DNA from: CAZWAP01 sp964632005
GTDB lineage: Bacteria; Planctomycetota; Phycisphaerae; Sedimentisphaerales; Anaerobacaceae
DNA length: 64,000 nucleotides
Direction: 5' to 3'
NCBI GenBank assembly: GCA_964632005.1
Contig: CAZWAP010000006.1
Coordinates: forward strand, 27,922-91,921
Positions 29,445 through 38,334 of this stretch are shown here, piece after piece. Each line of letters opens with the position of its first letter. The stretch's first letter is position 1. The position numbers and the translations under genes are program-made. Below the pieces are notes generated by a model, which was not told where the DNA came from, ran no database searches, and saw only the letters and a program-made list of their open reading frames with translations.

Positions 29445-32171
29445 ATGCTCAGAGGTGGATTTGTTTCGGGTAGTTGCAGGAGGATACCGCCTACGGCGGC
29501 GCTGACTGTGCTGCTGGTCGTCTCAGCCGGCGCAAGCATCTCATCCGGCCGGACACTCGCGCGATGGGACTTTACCAGAGGTACACACGGCTGGCAGGGA
29601 AACAGGGTCGTTGAAGAGGTTGTCTCGACCGCAGAGGGCCTTTTGGTCAGGTGCAAAGGGCGGGATCCGTGGATAGAGGGGCCGGTTGTAGAGATACCTG
29701 GCCCTGGGTCGACGATTGTCAAAATCCGGATGAAATCCACCGCTGACGCACGCGGCCAGTTGTTTTACGGCAGAACGTTTAGCGAGGATAGGTCGATTCG
29801 CTTTACAGTGCACAATGACGGCAAATGGCACGACTACTGCCTGGCCGTGCCCCACAAGCTGGCCGGGCCTACCCGCTTCCGCCTTGACCCGGGTGCAGGG
29901 GCAGGTCAAATCACCATCGGCTTTATAGAGATTCAGGCGGTCGGACAAACAGCACCCCCACCGTTTGGCAGGCCGCGGTTGCCCAGCCCCAGCAGCTCGC
30001 CGTACTCGGTGAGCTCCGGCGCGGTGGAGCTGGTGCACTACAAGGGCAGGTGGGGTAACTTTGTGGTTAACGTAGGCGGCAGGGAGATGGCTGCTGGCCA
30101 CCAGGGCGGCCGAATAGGAATCGTCTTCGGCGACGAGGATGAATGGCTGAACCTGGGCGAAGCGCCAGTTACGCTTGACAGTGCCCCGGAAGGCGGTCTT
30201 ACCAGTACGGCCACTCTGACTGACAGCAGGGGGGCGAAATGGCGAATTTGCAGGAGCATTACGCCAGGTGCAGCAGACGCCCTCAACATCCGGGTCCAGC
30301 TGAGCGTTGATAAGGACCGCGAGGTGGTCTTTATCCCGTGGATCACGATCTTCCCGGGGCTTGGCACGTTCGGCACGAGCAAAGACCAGGGCCTGTTTGC
30401 CGGCCTGGAATACCTTTGCGACGAACCCAGCAGCAGCACCGCCGACGTTGCCGCCCCGAATAACATCCGCCGAATACCGGACCCGGTTAAGATTACCTTT
30501 CCTCTTATGGCGATATCACGGGACGGCTTTTATATCGGGTTGATTTGGGAGCCATCCGCGATGGTCGCAGCGGCCTTTGATTCGCCCGACAGGATTTACA
30601 ATTCCGGTGCCCAGGTGATGGAGCTTTCGGCTCCTGCGGTAGGGCAATTACGCTTCGAGAATGCCGCCTGCGCTCATACGCCTTTCAGGCTGGGCGCCGG
30701 GCGCCCCCTTACGGTCGAGGCGGTCATAATCGGGGGCAGGGGCGAAACAGTTGTCGAGGCGGTCAAGCGATACGTGGAATTGAAAGGGTTGCCGCAGGTT
30801 CCTCGATTTGAAGGCGGCTTCGGGGCCGCGGTCAGGCTCTTGGCAGCGGGGTGGCTGGATTCGCAGATAAACCGGGACGGCCTTTTCAGGCACGCAGTCT
30901 GGACCGAGAGGTTCAGACCTCTACCCGCTGCCGATGCAGCAATGTACATCGACTGGCTCAGTGGACATACCAGCGATAGCGGGTTGCGTGGCAGGCTGCT
31001 GAACTTGCGGGATAAGGCGTTGTCGCGGATACCGGCGACTCAGCCGTTCTCGAGTAGTATTGGGCATGCCCACCAGATCGCCGCACCATTTGTTTTGGAC
31101 CGATTGGAACGGTTCATCAGGCAGAGGCGTGCAGCAGCAGCCGCGTCGCTAAAACGCTTTGATGAAGACGGGCTGATGTATTACCGGGCCGGCCCGGTCG
31201 ATTACTCCAGAACCCATTTCGCGAAACATTCCAACGGCCTGTCGGGCCGGGTCGTTGCCGGTATTCTGGAGGCTGCGTCGCTGTGTGGCGACAGGCAGCT
31301 GAAAGACAAGGCCCTCGACCTGCTCGATAAGCAGACTGCTCTTTACGCCGGGACGGTCCCGCGCGGCGCACAGACCTGGGAGATACCGCTGCACACCCCC
31401 GACATCCTTGCCTCGGCGCATCTGGTAAAGGCCTACACGCTCGGCTACATCATATCGGGCGAAAAAGAGTACCTTGACCAGGCTCGGTACTGGGCGTGGA
31501 GTGGTGTTCCATTTGTTTATCTGCGTCAGCCGACCGCCGGGCCGGTCGGGTCCTACGCGACGATCGCGGTGCTGGGGGCAACCAACTGGAAGGCTCCTGT
31601 GTGGTTCGGCCGGCCGGTCCAGTGGTGCGGCCTGGTGTACGCCTCGGCCCTGCACCTACTGAGCGAATTTGACCCGGGCGGTCCCTGGGAAAGGATCGCC
31701 AGAGGGATCACCGCCGCGGGCCTGCAGATGACCTGGCCGATTAGTGACAGCGACCGCGGCGGCCTGTTGCCCGACTGGTTTGACTTGCGCTCGCAGGTGC
31801 GTGGAGGTCCGGCCATAAACCCGGGCACAGTCCAGGCCCATCTGCCTGAGCTTTTCAGGCTCGGCAAGATTTACGAGATCAACAGGCTGGCTGGCCGGGG
31901 TTGGGTCGTCCACGCTCCAACTGAGATAGAGGCCGTCAGCGAGGGCAAACGCGCCATCTCGATAAGACTCGCAGGCTGGGCCTATAATAGACAATACCGC
32001 GTCTTGATAGCAGGCCCTGAGGAACCGCCCAAAGAGGTTCTGGCCCGTCGACTTTTCGCGGGCGCCGAGAAGGTCCCGGCCCCCGAGGTCGCCGAGACCC
32101 GATTCCACTCCGACCTGAACTGCCTGATAATAACCCTGGCGGGCCCGGCACAGATAGAGATCGTGCCTTGA
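29445..32171 (+). CDS. Large secreted protein of unknown function, possible six-hairpin glycosidase fold
   Basis: A 908-residue exported protein. GGAGGA lies 5 bases before the ATG at 29445. A signal peptide (ALTVLLVVSAGASISSG) is followed by a beta-rich module (about 35-190) that resembles a carbohydrate-binding domain, a Pro/Ser-rich linker, a second beta domain, and from about residue 480 a helical, Trp-rich region (LSGRVVAGILEAASLCGD, HTPDILASAHLVKAYTLGYI). That pattern recalls alpha/alpha-toroid glycoside hydrolases or polysaccharide lyases. I do not recognise a catalytic motif, so the function is inferred only from shape. Confidence 0.55.
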   Translation: MLRGGFVSGSCRRIPPTAALTVLLVVSAGASISSGRTLARWDFTRGTHGWQGNRVVEEVVSTAEGLLVRCKGRDPWIEGPVVEIPGPGSTIVKIRMKSTADARGQLFYGRTFSEDRSIRFTVHNDGKWHDYCLAVPHKLAGPTRFRLDPGAGAGQITIGFIEIQAVGQTAPPPFGRPRLPSPSSSPYSVSSGAVELVHYKGRWGNFVVNVGGREMAAGHQGGRIGIVFGDEDEWLNLGEAPVTLDSAPEGGLTSTATLTDSRGAKWRICRSITPGAADALNIRVQLSVDKDREVVFIPWITIFPGLGTFGTSKDQGLFAGLEYLCDEPSSSTADVAAPNNIRRIPDPVKITFPLMAISRDGFYIGLIWEPSAMVAAAFDSPDRIYNSGAQVMELSAPAVGQLRFENAACAHTPFRLGAGRPLTVEAVIIGGRGETVVEAVKRYVELKGLPQVPRFEGGFGAAVRLLAAGWLDSQINRDGLFRHAVWTERFRPLPAADAAMYIDWLSGHTSDSGLRGRLLNLRDKALSRIPATQPFSSSIGHAHQIAAPFVLDRLERFIRQRRAAAAASLKRFDEDGLMYYRAGPVDYSRTHFAKHSNGLSGRVVAGILEAASLCGDRQLKDKALDLLDKQTALYAGTVPRGAQTWEIPLHTPDILASAHLVKAYTLGYIISGEKEYLDQARYWAWSGVPFVYLRQPTAGPVGSYATIAVLGATNWKAPVWFGRPVQWCGLVYASALHLLSEFDPGGPWERIARGITAAGLQMTWPISDSDRGGLLPDWFDLRSQVRGGPAINPGTVQAHLPELFRLGKIYEINRLAGRGWVVHAPTEIEAVSEGKRAISIRLAGWAYNRQYRVLIAGPEEPPKEVLARRLFAGAEKVPAPEVAETRFHSDLNCLIITLAGPAQIEIVP

Positions 32172-32299
32172 AGTTTTTCAGGCGTCCGGCCGAAGCGAAG
32201 CCGAACGGCACCCGGCGGCCACCCACCGCACGGATGAGCCGGGCCGGTACAAATCGGCCCTGGAGCGAGACTCTCAGCGCGGATCCATCCTGCCGGCGC

Positions 32300-32587
32300 T
32301 TAGCCGAGTTTCGCGATCTCGAAAGTAACCGTGCCGCCATCGGTAAACGTCGCGGGGTCCGGACAGTGAACGTAGGCCTTGCTACTGTCGTCTTTGCCTT
32401 CGATTCCCCATTGCGCCGGGTCCGAGACCCGCAGGGCGTTGTAATAAGGCATCAAGGCCGCCAGCGCGTGCATACAGACGGGGATATCGCTGACGAGTTG
32501 ATACCCGGCTTTAAGCGCGAATGAATCGCCGACCTTGTAGGTGGGACAATGCCCCTTGATCTGCTTGACCGTTACCACCAACTCCAT
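32300..32587 (-). CDS. TIGR04076 family protein
   Basis: A 95-residue protein from the ATG at 32587 (MELVVTVKQIKGHCPTYKVGD). The Lys-Gly-x-Cys-Pro start, the central ICMH-like Cys (VCMHALAALMPYYNALR) and the near-terminal CPDP motif with its Cys are the TIGR04076 pattern. The three conserved Cys suggest metal or redox chemistry, but the family has no assigned role. It lies alone on the minus strand, convergent with the secreted-protein gene. Confidence 0.8.
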   Translation of the reverse strand: MELVVTVKQIKGHCPTYKVGDSFALKAGYQLVSDIPVCMHALAALMPYYNALRVSDPAQWGIEGKDDSSKAYVHCPDPATFTDGGTVTFEIAKLG

Positions 32588-32702
32588 AGTGTGCCGTCTC
32601 CGAAAACGAGGACCACTCTTCTGTAGACTACCGGCCATTATGCTCCCGGCAACGGGCCGGTCAAGGGATTCCGGTTTGGGGCGAGATTTTCGTCAATTTC
32701 CG

Positions 32703-32731
32703 TTGTCAACTACGGGCAATGGCGTTAGGAT
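32703..32731 (+). promoter_or_regulatory. Promoter of mtnP
   Basis: TTGTCA (32703-32708), 17 bases and TAGGAT (32726-32731). The predicted start near 32738 lies between the in-frame ATG at 32719 and the one at 32764, which supports the latter as the true start. Confidence 0.5.
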
Positions 32732-32763
32732 GTCCCGCGATCAGAAAGAGGAGACAGGCGATT

Positions 32764-33639
32764 ATGGCAGAAGAATTAGTGGGCGTTATAGGCGGCACCG
32801 GCCTCGGGGATGCCCTGGCCGAGCAGATCACACAGGCCGAGTACCACGACCTGGAGACCCCGTTCGGGAAGCCCAGCGCACCTATCCTGATCGGCAGGTT
32901 TGCCCAGAGGAAGATCGCCTTTCTCAACAGACACGGCGTCGGACATAAGCTCTCGCCTGGAGAAGTCCCCTTTGGGGCGAACATCTTTGCGATGAAGAAA
33001 CTCGGCGTTCACACGGTTATAGCCAGCGGGGCGGTGGGCTCTTTGCGGGAGAACATCAATCCGGGCGACCTGACGCTGGTGGACCAGTTTATCGACAAGA
33101 CCTTCAGGCGGACGGGCAGTTTTTTCAGCGGGGTTGCAGCGGTGCACTGCGAGATGGCCGAGCCTGTCTGTCGGCGTCTCCGCGGTTTGCTGGCAGAGAC
33201 GGCAAAAACGCTCGATGTGAAGACCCACCTTGAAGGTACATACGTCTGCATGGAAGGCCCGCAGTTTTCGACTCGCGCCGAGTCGCTTATGCACCGGGCC
33301 TGGGGCGGCGACCTGATAGGAATGACGGCGATGCCGGAAGCGAAACTCGCCAGAGAGGCACAGATGTGCTATGCACTTGTAGCCCTGGCCAGTGACTACG
33401 ACTGCTGGAAGCCCCACGCCTACGGCAAGGACCAGAAGACCCTTCTGCAGGAGATCATCGCCAATCTGGTTACTGCGACGAACAATTGTCTCGAGTTGCT
33501 CAAGGCCGTTCTGGCCGGCCCCTACGAACTGACAAACCCGGATTGCTCGTGCCGCCACAGCCTCGATTTGGCTGTCTGGACGGACGAAAAGCATATACAG
33601 CCGGACCAGAAGGATAAGTTAGCCGTGCTCTTCGAGTAG
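32764..33639 (+). CDS. mtnP: S-methyl-5'-thioadenosine phosphorylase
   Basis: A 291-residue nucleoside phosphorylase that cleaves methylthioadenosine with phosphate in methionine salvage. VGVIGGTGLGDAL is the phosphate-binding loop, LNRHGVGH the second phosphate site, YVCMEGPQFSTRAES the ribose region and MTAMPEAKLAREAQMCYA is conserved. SDYDCW has the Asp that selects adenine over guanine, which separates it from purine nucleoside phosphorylase. AGGAGA lies 9 bases before the ATG. No other mtn gene is near. Confidence 0.93.
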   Translation: MAEELVGVIGGTGLGDALAEQITQAEYHDLETPFGKPSAPILIGRFAQRKIAFLNRHGVGHKLSPGEVPFGANIFAMKKLGVHTVIASGAVGSLRENINPGDLTLVDQFIDKTFRRTGSFFSGVAAVHCEMAEPVCRRLRGLLAETAKTLDVKTHLEGTYVCMEGPQFSTRAESLMHRAWGGDLIGMTAMPEAKLAREAQMCYALVALASDYDCWKPHAYGKDQKTLLQEIIANLVTATNNCLELLKAVLAGPYELTNPDCSCRHSLDLAVWTDEKHIQPDQKDKLAVLFE

Positions 33640-33838
33640 TTAGGGCCTTATGTTTGAAGTCGGTCTTGTGCTCTATGGCCTGGGCTGAAGGTCTGTTAGG
33701 CGTTGATTGCGTCGAATCCGGGTACGAGGATTGATACCCAGAACAGATGCGAGATTGGAATTGCCAAAACTCAAGACGATCCGCCGCGGGCAGACCGCAG
33801 GCGGAGCACTGGGCTGTGGCTTTGGAAAGGATTCTAAG

Positions 33839-34237
33839 ATGAGACGAAAGATTACCGTAACAGTCGGCCTGGCGGCCGTGGCCTTGCTGATTATTGCCGC
33901 GGGGTGCCAGAAGGCCCGGACGGCCAGTGGAAAGGAAAGCAGGCTTGTGGCCGCCGAGAACATCGAGTTGAAAAAGCAACTGGCTCAGCGTGACAGGCAG
34001 ATCGAGCGTTTGAAAAAAGAGCATGCCAGCCAGCTCGAGCAGGAGCGGAAGAGGCTCGCGGACTGCCGCAGAGAGCTACAGCAGTGCAAGGAGCGGGTGG
34101 ATAAGAAGGTTGGGCAGGCGGTGGAGGAGATGTTGACGAGTGCCCTGGACGAGGTGGCGAAGGTCCGGGAAGAAAACAGGACCCTCAAGGCTCAAATCGA
34201 AGATCTGAAAGCCAAACTTGAGCAGCGGGGCCAGTAG
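33839..34237 (+). CDS. Small coiled-coil lipoprotein of unknown function
   Basis: A 132-residue lipoprotein. GGAAAGGA lies 7 bases before the ATG. A short charged start and hydrophobic helix lead to the lipobox IAAGC at Cys 21 or so. Almost the whole mature part is a Lys/Glu/Leu/Gln coiled coil (about 40-130), with one break near residue 95. Such proteins often form trimers that tether the outer membrane or peptidoglycan (Lpp/YgdI-like), but no family is recognised. It is convergent with pyrG (25-base gap). Confidence 0.8.
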   Translation: MRRKITVTVGLAAVALLIIAAGCQKARTASGKESRLVAAENIELKKQLAQRDRQIERLKKEHASQLEQERKRLADCRRELQQCKERVDKKVGQAVEEMLTSALDEVAKVREENRTLKAQIEDLKAKLEQRGQ

Positions 34238-34262
34238 CTTACCGCCGGTTTTCTCCATCAGC

Positions 34263-36038
34263 TCAGCCGGGCTGCTTACAGACTTTGCGGACTGCCTGCA
34301 GGCAATCGGGAGCATTGTGGGCGGGTTTACGTTTTTGCATTGCCGCTGCTACCAGGCCTACAAACATTGGCTGGGGCCTGAGCGGCCTGGATGTAAGGCA
34401 CGGGTGTGCCTGGGTGCCGATAAAGAAGGGATGGTCCGGGACTTCCAGTATTTGCATAATCGGTTGATTGGGTGCCTTGCCGGAGAAGACCAGCCCGCCC
34501 TTTTCCAGCCGTTCGACGTATCGAGGGTCCACCTCGTAACGATGCCGAAACCTCATCCTGACGGACTTGGCCTTATCAAAAAGCTCCCAGGCTCTTGTAT
34601 TCGGTTTTAGTTCGATGTCCCTGCCGCCCAGCCGCATATTGCCCCCGAGCCCCTCGATTTTTTTCTGCTCGGGCAGCACGTCGATGACCGGTTCCGGGCA
34701 GTCCGGCTCAATCTCGGTGCTGTTGGCCTTCTCTATGCCGCATACGTTCCTGGCGAATTCTATGACCGCCATTTGAAAGCCGAAGCACAATCCCAGGCAC
34801 GGCAGGCGATTTTCCCTGGCGTGGCGGATGCAGGCTATCTTGCCCTCGGCGCCACGTGTGCCGAATCCGCCGGGGACGATAATGCCGTCCACCTCGGCCA
34901 GGGCGGCCCCTGCATTAGCGTCGGTGAGGTTGGTCGTTTCGATCCACTTTATCTGGACGTTACATCCCAGGGCAATGCCGGCGTGCTCCAGGGCGTTGAT
35001 GATGGAGGCGTAGCTGTCGCGGACCGAGGTGTACTTGCCCGTGATTCCGATGGTCACATCCTGGGTTGCAGTGCCGATTTTATCGGTGAAGTCGCACCAT
35101 CGTGCCCAGGCCTTACGCTCGTGTCGGAGGTTGATCCGCGGCTCGATCTTGAGCAGCCGGGCGACCTCGAAATCCAGGCCCACGTCTCTGATCATAGAGG
35201 GTATCATATAGATGCTTGCCGAATCGGGCAGGCTGATTACCCTGCTGAGCGGGACGTTGCTGTAGACGCTTATCTTCTGGCGTACTTTTTCAGTGACGGG
35301 TCTGGCAGCCCGGCAGGCGATGATGTCCGGCTGGATCCCCAGCTGCATAAGCTGTTTGATGCCGAGTTGTGCGGCCTTTGATTTTTGCTCTCCGAGGGTT
35401 TGGGGTTCGAGGATATACGTCAGGGCCACGAAGCAGCTGCTGTTGGGGCCTTCCTCGTAGGCCAGCTCACGCATTGCCTCGATATAATAGGCGTTCTCCA
35501 GGTCGCCGACGGTCCCGCCTATCTCGACGAACACTATGTCGGCGTTGCTTTGGACCGCCAATTCCCGCAGCTTCAACTTGACCTCCCCGGTGACGTGTGG
35601 GATCATCTGGACGTCTCTTCCGAGGTAGTCGCCGTGCCGTTCCTTGTGTAGTACCGAGCTGAATATTTGCCCGCTGGTGGCGAAGTTGGCCCTGGTCAGG
35701 TCCTGGTCCAGCATGCGCTCGTAGGTACCCAGGTCCATGTCGCACTCCATCCCGTCATCCAGCACGAACACCTCGCCGTGGCGGAACGGATTCAGCGTGC
35801 CCGAGTCGATATTCAGGTACCCTTCCAGCTTGATAGGAGCGACCTTGAGGCCCTTATCCTGCATCAGCTTGGCTAGGCACGAGGAGAATATGCCCTTGCC
35901 CAGGCCGCTCATCACGGTCCCCAAGACAAAGCAATACTTCGATCTGCCCTTCTTGTATCCCTCGGGCACGGGCGAGAAAAACTCGCTCTCGGTCGAGGAA
36001 TTGCTCACCGACGCTAACAAATCATTATCCTTCGGCAT
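34263..36038 (-). CDS. pyrG: CTP synthase, divergent, with altered glutaminase triad
   Basis: PyrG aminates UTP to CTP with ammonia from glutamine. It has 591 residues, longer than the usual 535-560 because of N- and C-terminal tails. The synthase domain keeps SGLGKGI, HGEVFVLDDGMECDMDLG with the Mg-binding Asp, and VEIGGTVGD with the Glu. The glutaminase domain keeps the nucleophile in CLGLCFGFQ (Cys418) and His545, but the third triad residue, normally Glu two residues on (HPE), is Cys547 (HPC). The usual KxDPY and GGVVS motifs are also altered, to KLEGY and GTVMS. kdsB lies 21 bases upstream; CTP is the co-substrate of KdsB. Confidence 0.88.
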   Translation of the reverse strand: MPKDNDLLASVSNSSTESEFFSPVPEGYKKGRSKYCFVLGTVMSGLGKGIFSSCLAKLMQDKGLKVAPIKLEGYLNIDSGTLNPFRHGEVFVLDDGMECDMDLGTYERMLDQDLTRANFATSGQIFSSVLHKERHGDYLGRDVQMIPHVTGEVKLKLRELAVQSNADIVFVEIGGTVGDLENAYYIEAMRELAYEEGPNSSCFVALTYILEPQTLGEQKSKAAQLGIKQLMQLGIQPDIIACRAARPVTEKVRQKISVYSNVPLSRVISLPDSASIYMIPSMIRDVGLDFEVARLLKIEPRINLRHERKAWARWCDFTDKIGTATQDVTIGITGKYTSVRDSYASIINALEHAGIALGCNVQIKWIETTNLTDANAGAALAEVDGIIVPGGFGTRGAEGKIACIRHARENRLPCLGLCFGFQMAVIEFARNVCGIEKANSTEIEPDCPEPVIDVLPEQKKIEGLGGNMRLGGRDIELKPNTRAWELFDKAKSVRMRFRHRYEVDPRYVERLEKGGLVFSGKAPNQPIMQILEVPDHPFFIGTQAHPCLTSRPLRPQPMFVGLVAAAMQKRKPAHNAPDCLQAVRKVCKQPG

Positions 36039-36059
36039 ACTTGTTTCCCCATTCCCGAC

Positions 36060-36833
36060 TCATTCTTGCGCCGACGTGTTTTGCGTGCCTTGCAAAGCCG
36101 ACCGTCTGCATCTCCTGACAAACCGCGCATATTGTTCAGGCGTGTCGATGCCTTCGTAGGCGTGCTCAACCTTGCCCACTAATATTCCGTATCCGTTTTC
36201 GATTGCCCGTAATTGTTCCAGCTTCTCCATTTTTTCCAGCGGTGTCTGCGCCAGGCCGGTCATCTTGAGCAGAAAGTGCTTACGGTAGGCGTACATACCG
36301 AGATGTCGCAAGTACAAGCGGGCATCGCCGATACCGCCTCTTTGCCTGTCATAAGGGATCGGCGCCCGCGAGAAATACAGGGCCCTGCCGGTGCAATCGG
36401 TTACAACCTTGACGATGTTCGGGTCCGCTACTTGCTCGGCGCTCTCGAAGTCCGCCGCCAGCGTTGCCATCGGGTAGCCGCGATTTTGGATGAGCAAGCG
36501 GGCCAGGTGGTCGATATTGCCGGGCTCGATCTCCGGCTCGTCGGCCTGGAGATTCAGCACTATATCGACGTCTATCTCCTCAACGACTTCTGCGATGCGG
36601 TCCGTGCCGCTTTTGTGCTCGATAGCCGTAAGCACGCACTCAGCGCCGAACGAGTAGGCCGCTGCGACGACCCGCTCGTCGTCCGTGGCAATTATTACCT
36701 TTTCGGGGAGCTTGGCAAGACAGGCCCGCTCGTAGGTGTGCTGGATGAGGAATTTGCCGGTGTCCTTGGCGAGAACTTTACCCGGGAATCTGGTCGAACC
36801 GTAACGAGCAGGAATACAGGCGACAACTCTCAC
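36060..36833 (-). CDS. kdsB: 3-deoxy-manno-octulosonate cytidylyltransferase
   Basis: KdsB activates Kdo as CMP-Kdo for lipid A-core synthesis. It has 257 residues, the normal length, from a GTG at 36833: VRVVACIPARYGSTRFPGK is the nucleotide-binding N terminus, ALYFSRAPIPYDR and HLGMYAYRKHFLL are later family motifs. A longer frame that starts at 36995 is excluded, because the promoter at 36946-36974 lies inside it. The transcript has a leader of about 105 bases. It is followed at 21 bases by pyrG. Confidence 0.96.
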   Translation of the reverse strand: MRVVACIPARYGSTRFPGKVLAKDTGKFLIQHTYERACLAKLPEKVIIATDDERVVAAAYSFGAECVLTAIEHKSGTDRIAEVVEEIDVDIVLNLQADEPEIEPGNIDHLARLLIQNRGYPMATLAADFESAEQVADPNIVKVVTDCTGRALYFSRAPIPYDRQRGGIGDARLYLRHLGMYAYRKHFLLKMTGLAQTPLEKMEKLEQLRAIENGYGILVGKVEHAYEGIDTPEQYARFVRRCRRSALQGTQNTSAQE

Positions 36834-36945
36834 GCTTGCTCTAACCTTCCCGCGTCCGGGCGTCTTCTGCCGGGCACGTCGAACAATTCCGTCGTTTCCA
36901 GCCGCTGCTGTGGCGGCACGGCGGGGGAATTTCCAACGGGCTTGT

Positions 36946-36974
36946 ATCTTAAAAGCAACGGCCAGGTATGTCAA
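36946..36974 (-). promoter_or_regulatory. Promoter of kdsB-pyrG
   Basis: On the minus strand a perfect TTGACA (36969-36974), 17 bases and TAAGAT (36946-36951). Predicted start near 36939. It lies in the 339-base divergent gap 36834-37172, shared with the sugar transporter promoter. Confidence 0.65.
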
Positions 36975-37100
36975 CACGCCGGGAGCGAATCTCACGAAAA
37001 ACTCAAAAAAGTTCCGCTGCGCAGGTAGGACGGTTTACGCAGCCGGGCCCGGCGTTGCCGTCTTGCAGCGACGCCGGCGGGATTTTTGGAAACGGCAGGG

Positions 37101-37128
37101 TTGTATTCTCGGCTCATCGGGATATACT
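37101..37128 (+). promoter_or_regulatory. Promoter of the first binding-protein gene
   Basis: TTGTAT (37101-37106), 16 bases and TATACT (37123-37128) give a start near 37134, with GGGAG at 37160-37164 ahead of the ATG at 37173. Confidence 0.45.
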
Positions 37129-37172
37129 CTATTGCGCCGAAGGAATGACGGAAGTATAAGGGAGTACAGACC

Positions 37173-38159
37173 ATGAAGAAGGCCATCCCAATCATTATCG
37201 CGGTTGTTCTGCTTATTGTAATCGCCGTTATTGTGATTCCGCTGGCGAACAGGGCCGAGCCCAAGGTGCAGCGGAAAACGACAATCATGCTGCTCGCAGC
37301 ATCCACACCGCCGGGGTTCCTGGAGTCGCTGGAGCTTGGCCTCGCGCAGGCCGTGGAGGGCACGGACATCGAGATCCGTCGCGTGTCCCCCTCGGGTCAA
37401 CTGGCTGGCTCAGATCGGCAGCAGCTCGTGGACGATTTGCTTGCCGAGGGGGTAGCGGGAATCATATTCGCGGCCTGCCAGCCGGACGCGATACGCTCGG
37501 CCGTGCAAAAGGCCTGCGACGCGAACCTTCCCTGCGTGGTGGTCGGCTGCTATGTCGAAAACGAGAAGCTCAGCAGCTGTGTGCCGGTGGACAACTATAT
37601 CGCGGGGTTGATGGCCGCCCGGCGGATGGCAGAGGCCCTCAATCGAGAGGGGAAGGTGGCACTGCTCAAGCCGGTGCCCGGTACGGCCTGGAGCGAGGCC
37701 TGCGCAAACGGCTTTGTGGATACGATAAAGAACGAGTTCCCGGAGATGCGGATCGTGGAGGACAAGTTCGAGGTTGATACCACCGGGACCGTAGCGGCAG
37801 CGGTGGAGGACATCCTGGCGGGAGACGCGGAGTTTGACGGGTTGTTCACCTGTGAGAGTTCCGTCTCTCTGGGCGTGGTAAAGGTTCTTGGCGGAATGGC
37901 TGAAGCTAACCGGCCGAAGGTCGTGGCCTTCGGCGCCGACCCCGCCCTGGTTGACGCGTTGAAGTCCGGGACTCTGGTGGCCCTGGTGGCACAGGACCCG
38001 CGCAAGATGGGCCGGGCAGCCGGAGATGCCGTGATTTCTGCTATCCGCGGCGAGGAGGTTGAGAAACGAATAGCCGTAAGGCCCGCCTTGCTTACTGTCG
38101 AGAACATCGACACAGCGGTGGTTCGGTCCCTGCTCAGCGGGCAGCTCGACCGGCGGTAA
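37173..38159 (+). CDS. Membrane-anchored sugar-binding protein (Peripla_BP_4)
   Basis: A 328-residue ribose-type substrate-binding protein. The hydrophobic N terminus (IIIAVVLLIVIAVIVIPLA) has no lipobox and no clear signal-peptidase site, so it is probably a membrane anchor. The two Rossmann-like lobes follow: GVAGIIFAACQPDAIRSAV in lobe 1, LFTCESSVSLGVVKVL and VVAFGADPALVDAL in lobe 2. It lies upstream of a second binding-protein gene with its own promoter and the ABC genes. It may be a second binding protein for the same transporter or a sensor. Confidence 0.88.
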   Translation: MKKAIPIIIAVVLLIVIAVIVIPLANRAEPKVQRKTTIMLLAASTPPGFLESLELGLAQAVEGTDIEIRRVSPSGQLAGSDRQQLVDDLLAEGVAGIIFAACQPDAIRSAVQKACDANLPCVVVGCYVENEKLSSCVPVDNYIAGLMAARRMAEALNREGKVALLKPVPGTAWSEACANGFVDTIKNEFPEMRIVEDKFEVDTTGTVAAAVEDILAGDAEFDGLFTCESSVSLGVVKVLGGMAEANRPKVVAFGADPALVDALKSGTLVALVAQDPRKMGRAAGDAVISAIRGEEVEKRIAVRPALLTVENIDTAVVRSLLSGQLDRR

Positions 38160-38260
38160 GGCCCCTTGCCGCACCGGGTGCGGACAGACGCCGCTGCCGC
38201 ACAATTCTGCAAAGCGGTTCAACGAGCCGTAGACCGGCCAGGCCTTTTTGGGATCGCAGC

Positions 38261-38289
38261 TTGTCACGGCCGGAAGCCGGCGATATACT
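38261..38289 (+). promoter_or_regulatory. Internal promoter of the sugar ABC operon with spacer inverted repeat
   Basis: TTGTCA (38261-38266), 17 bases and TATACT (38284-38289), both 5 of 6, with a start near 38296. The spacer contains GCCGG-AAG-CCGGC (38269-38281), an inverted repeat placed where a repressor would block RNA polymerase. A hairpin CCGCAC/GTGCGG at 38169-38183 follows the previous gene. Confidence 0.6.
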
Positions 38290-38334
38290 TGCCTCATTGC
38301 GATTGTCGGTGGCTAAGTTTTAGGGAGACTGGCT

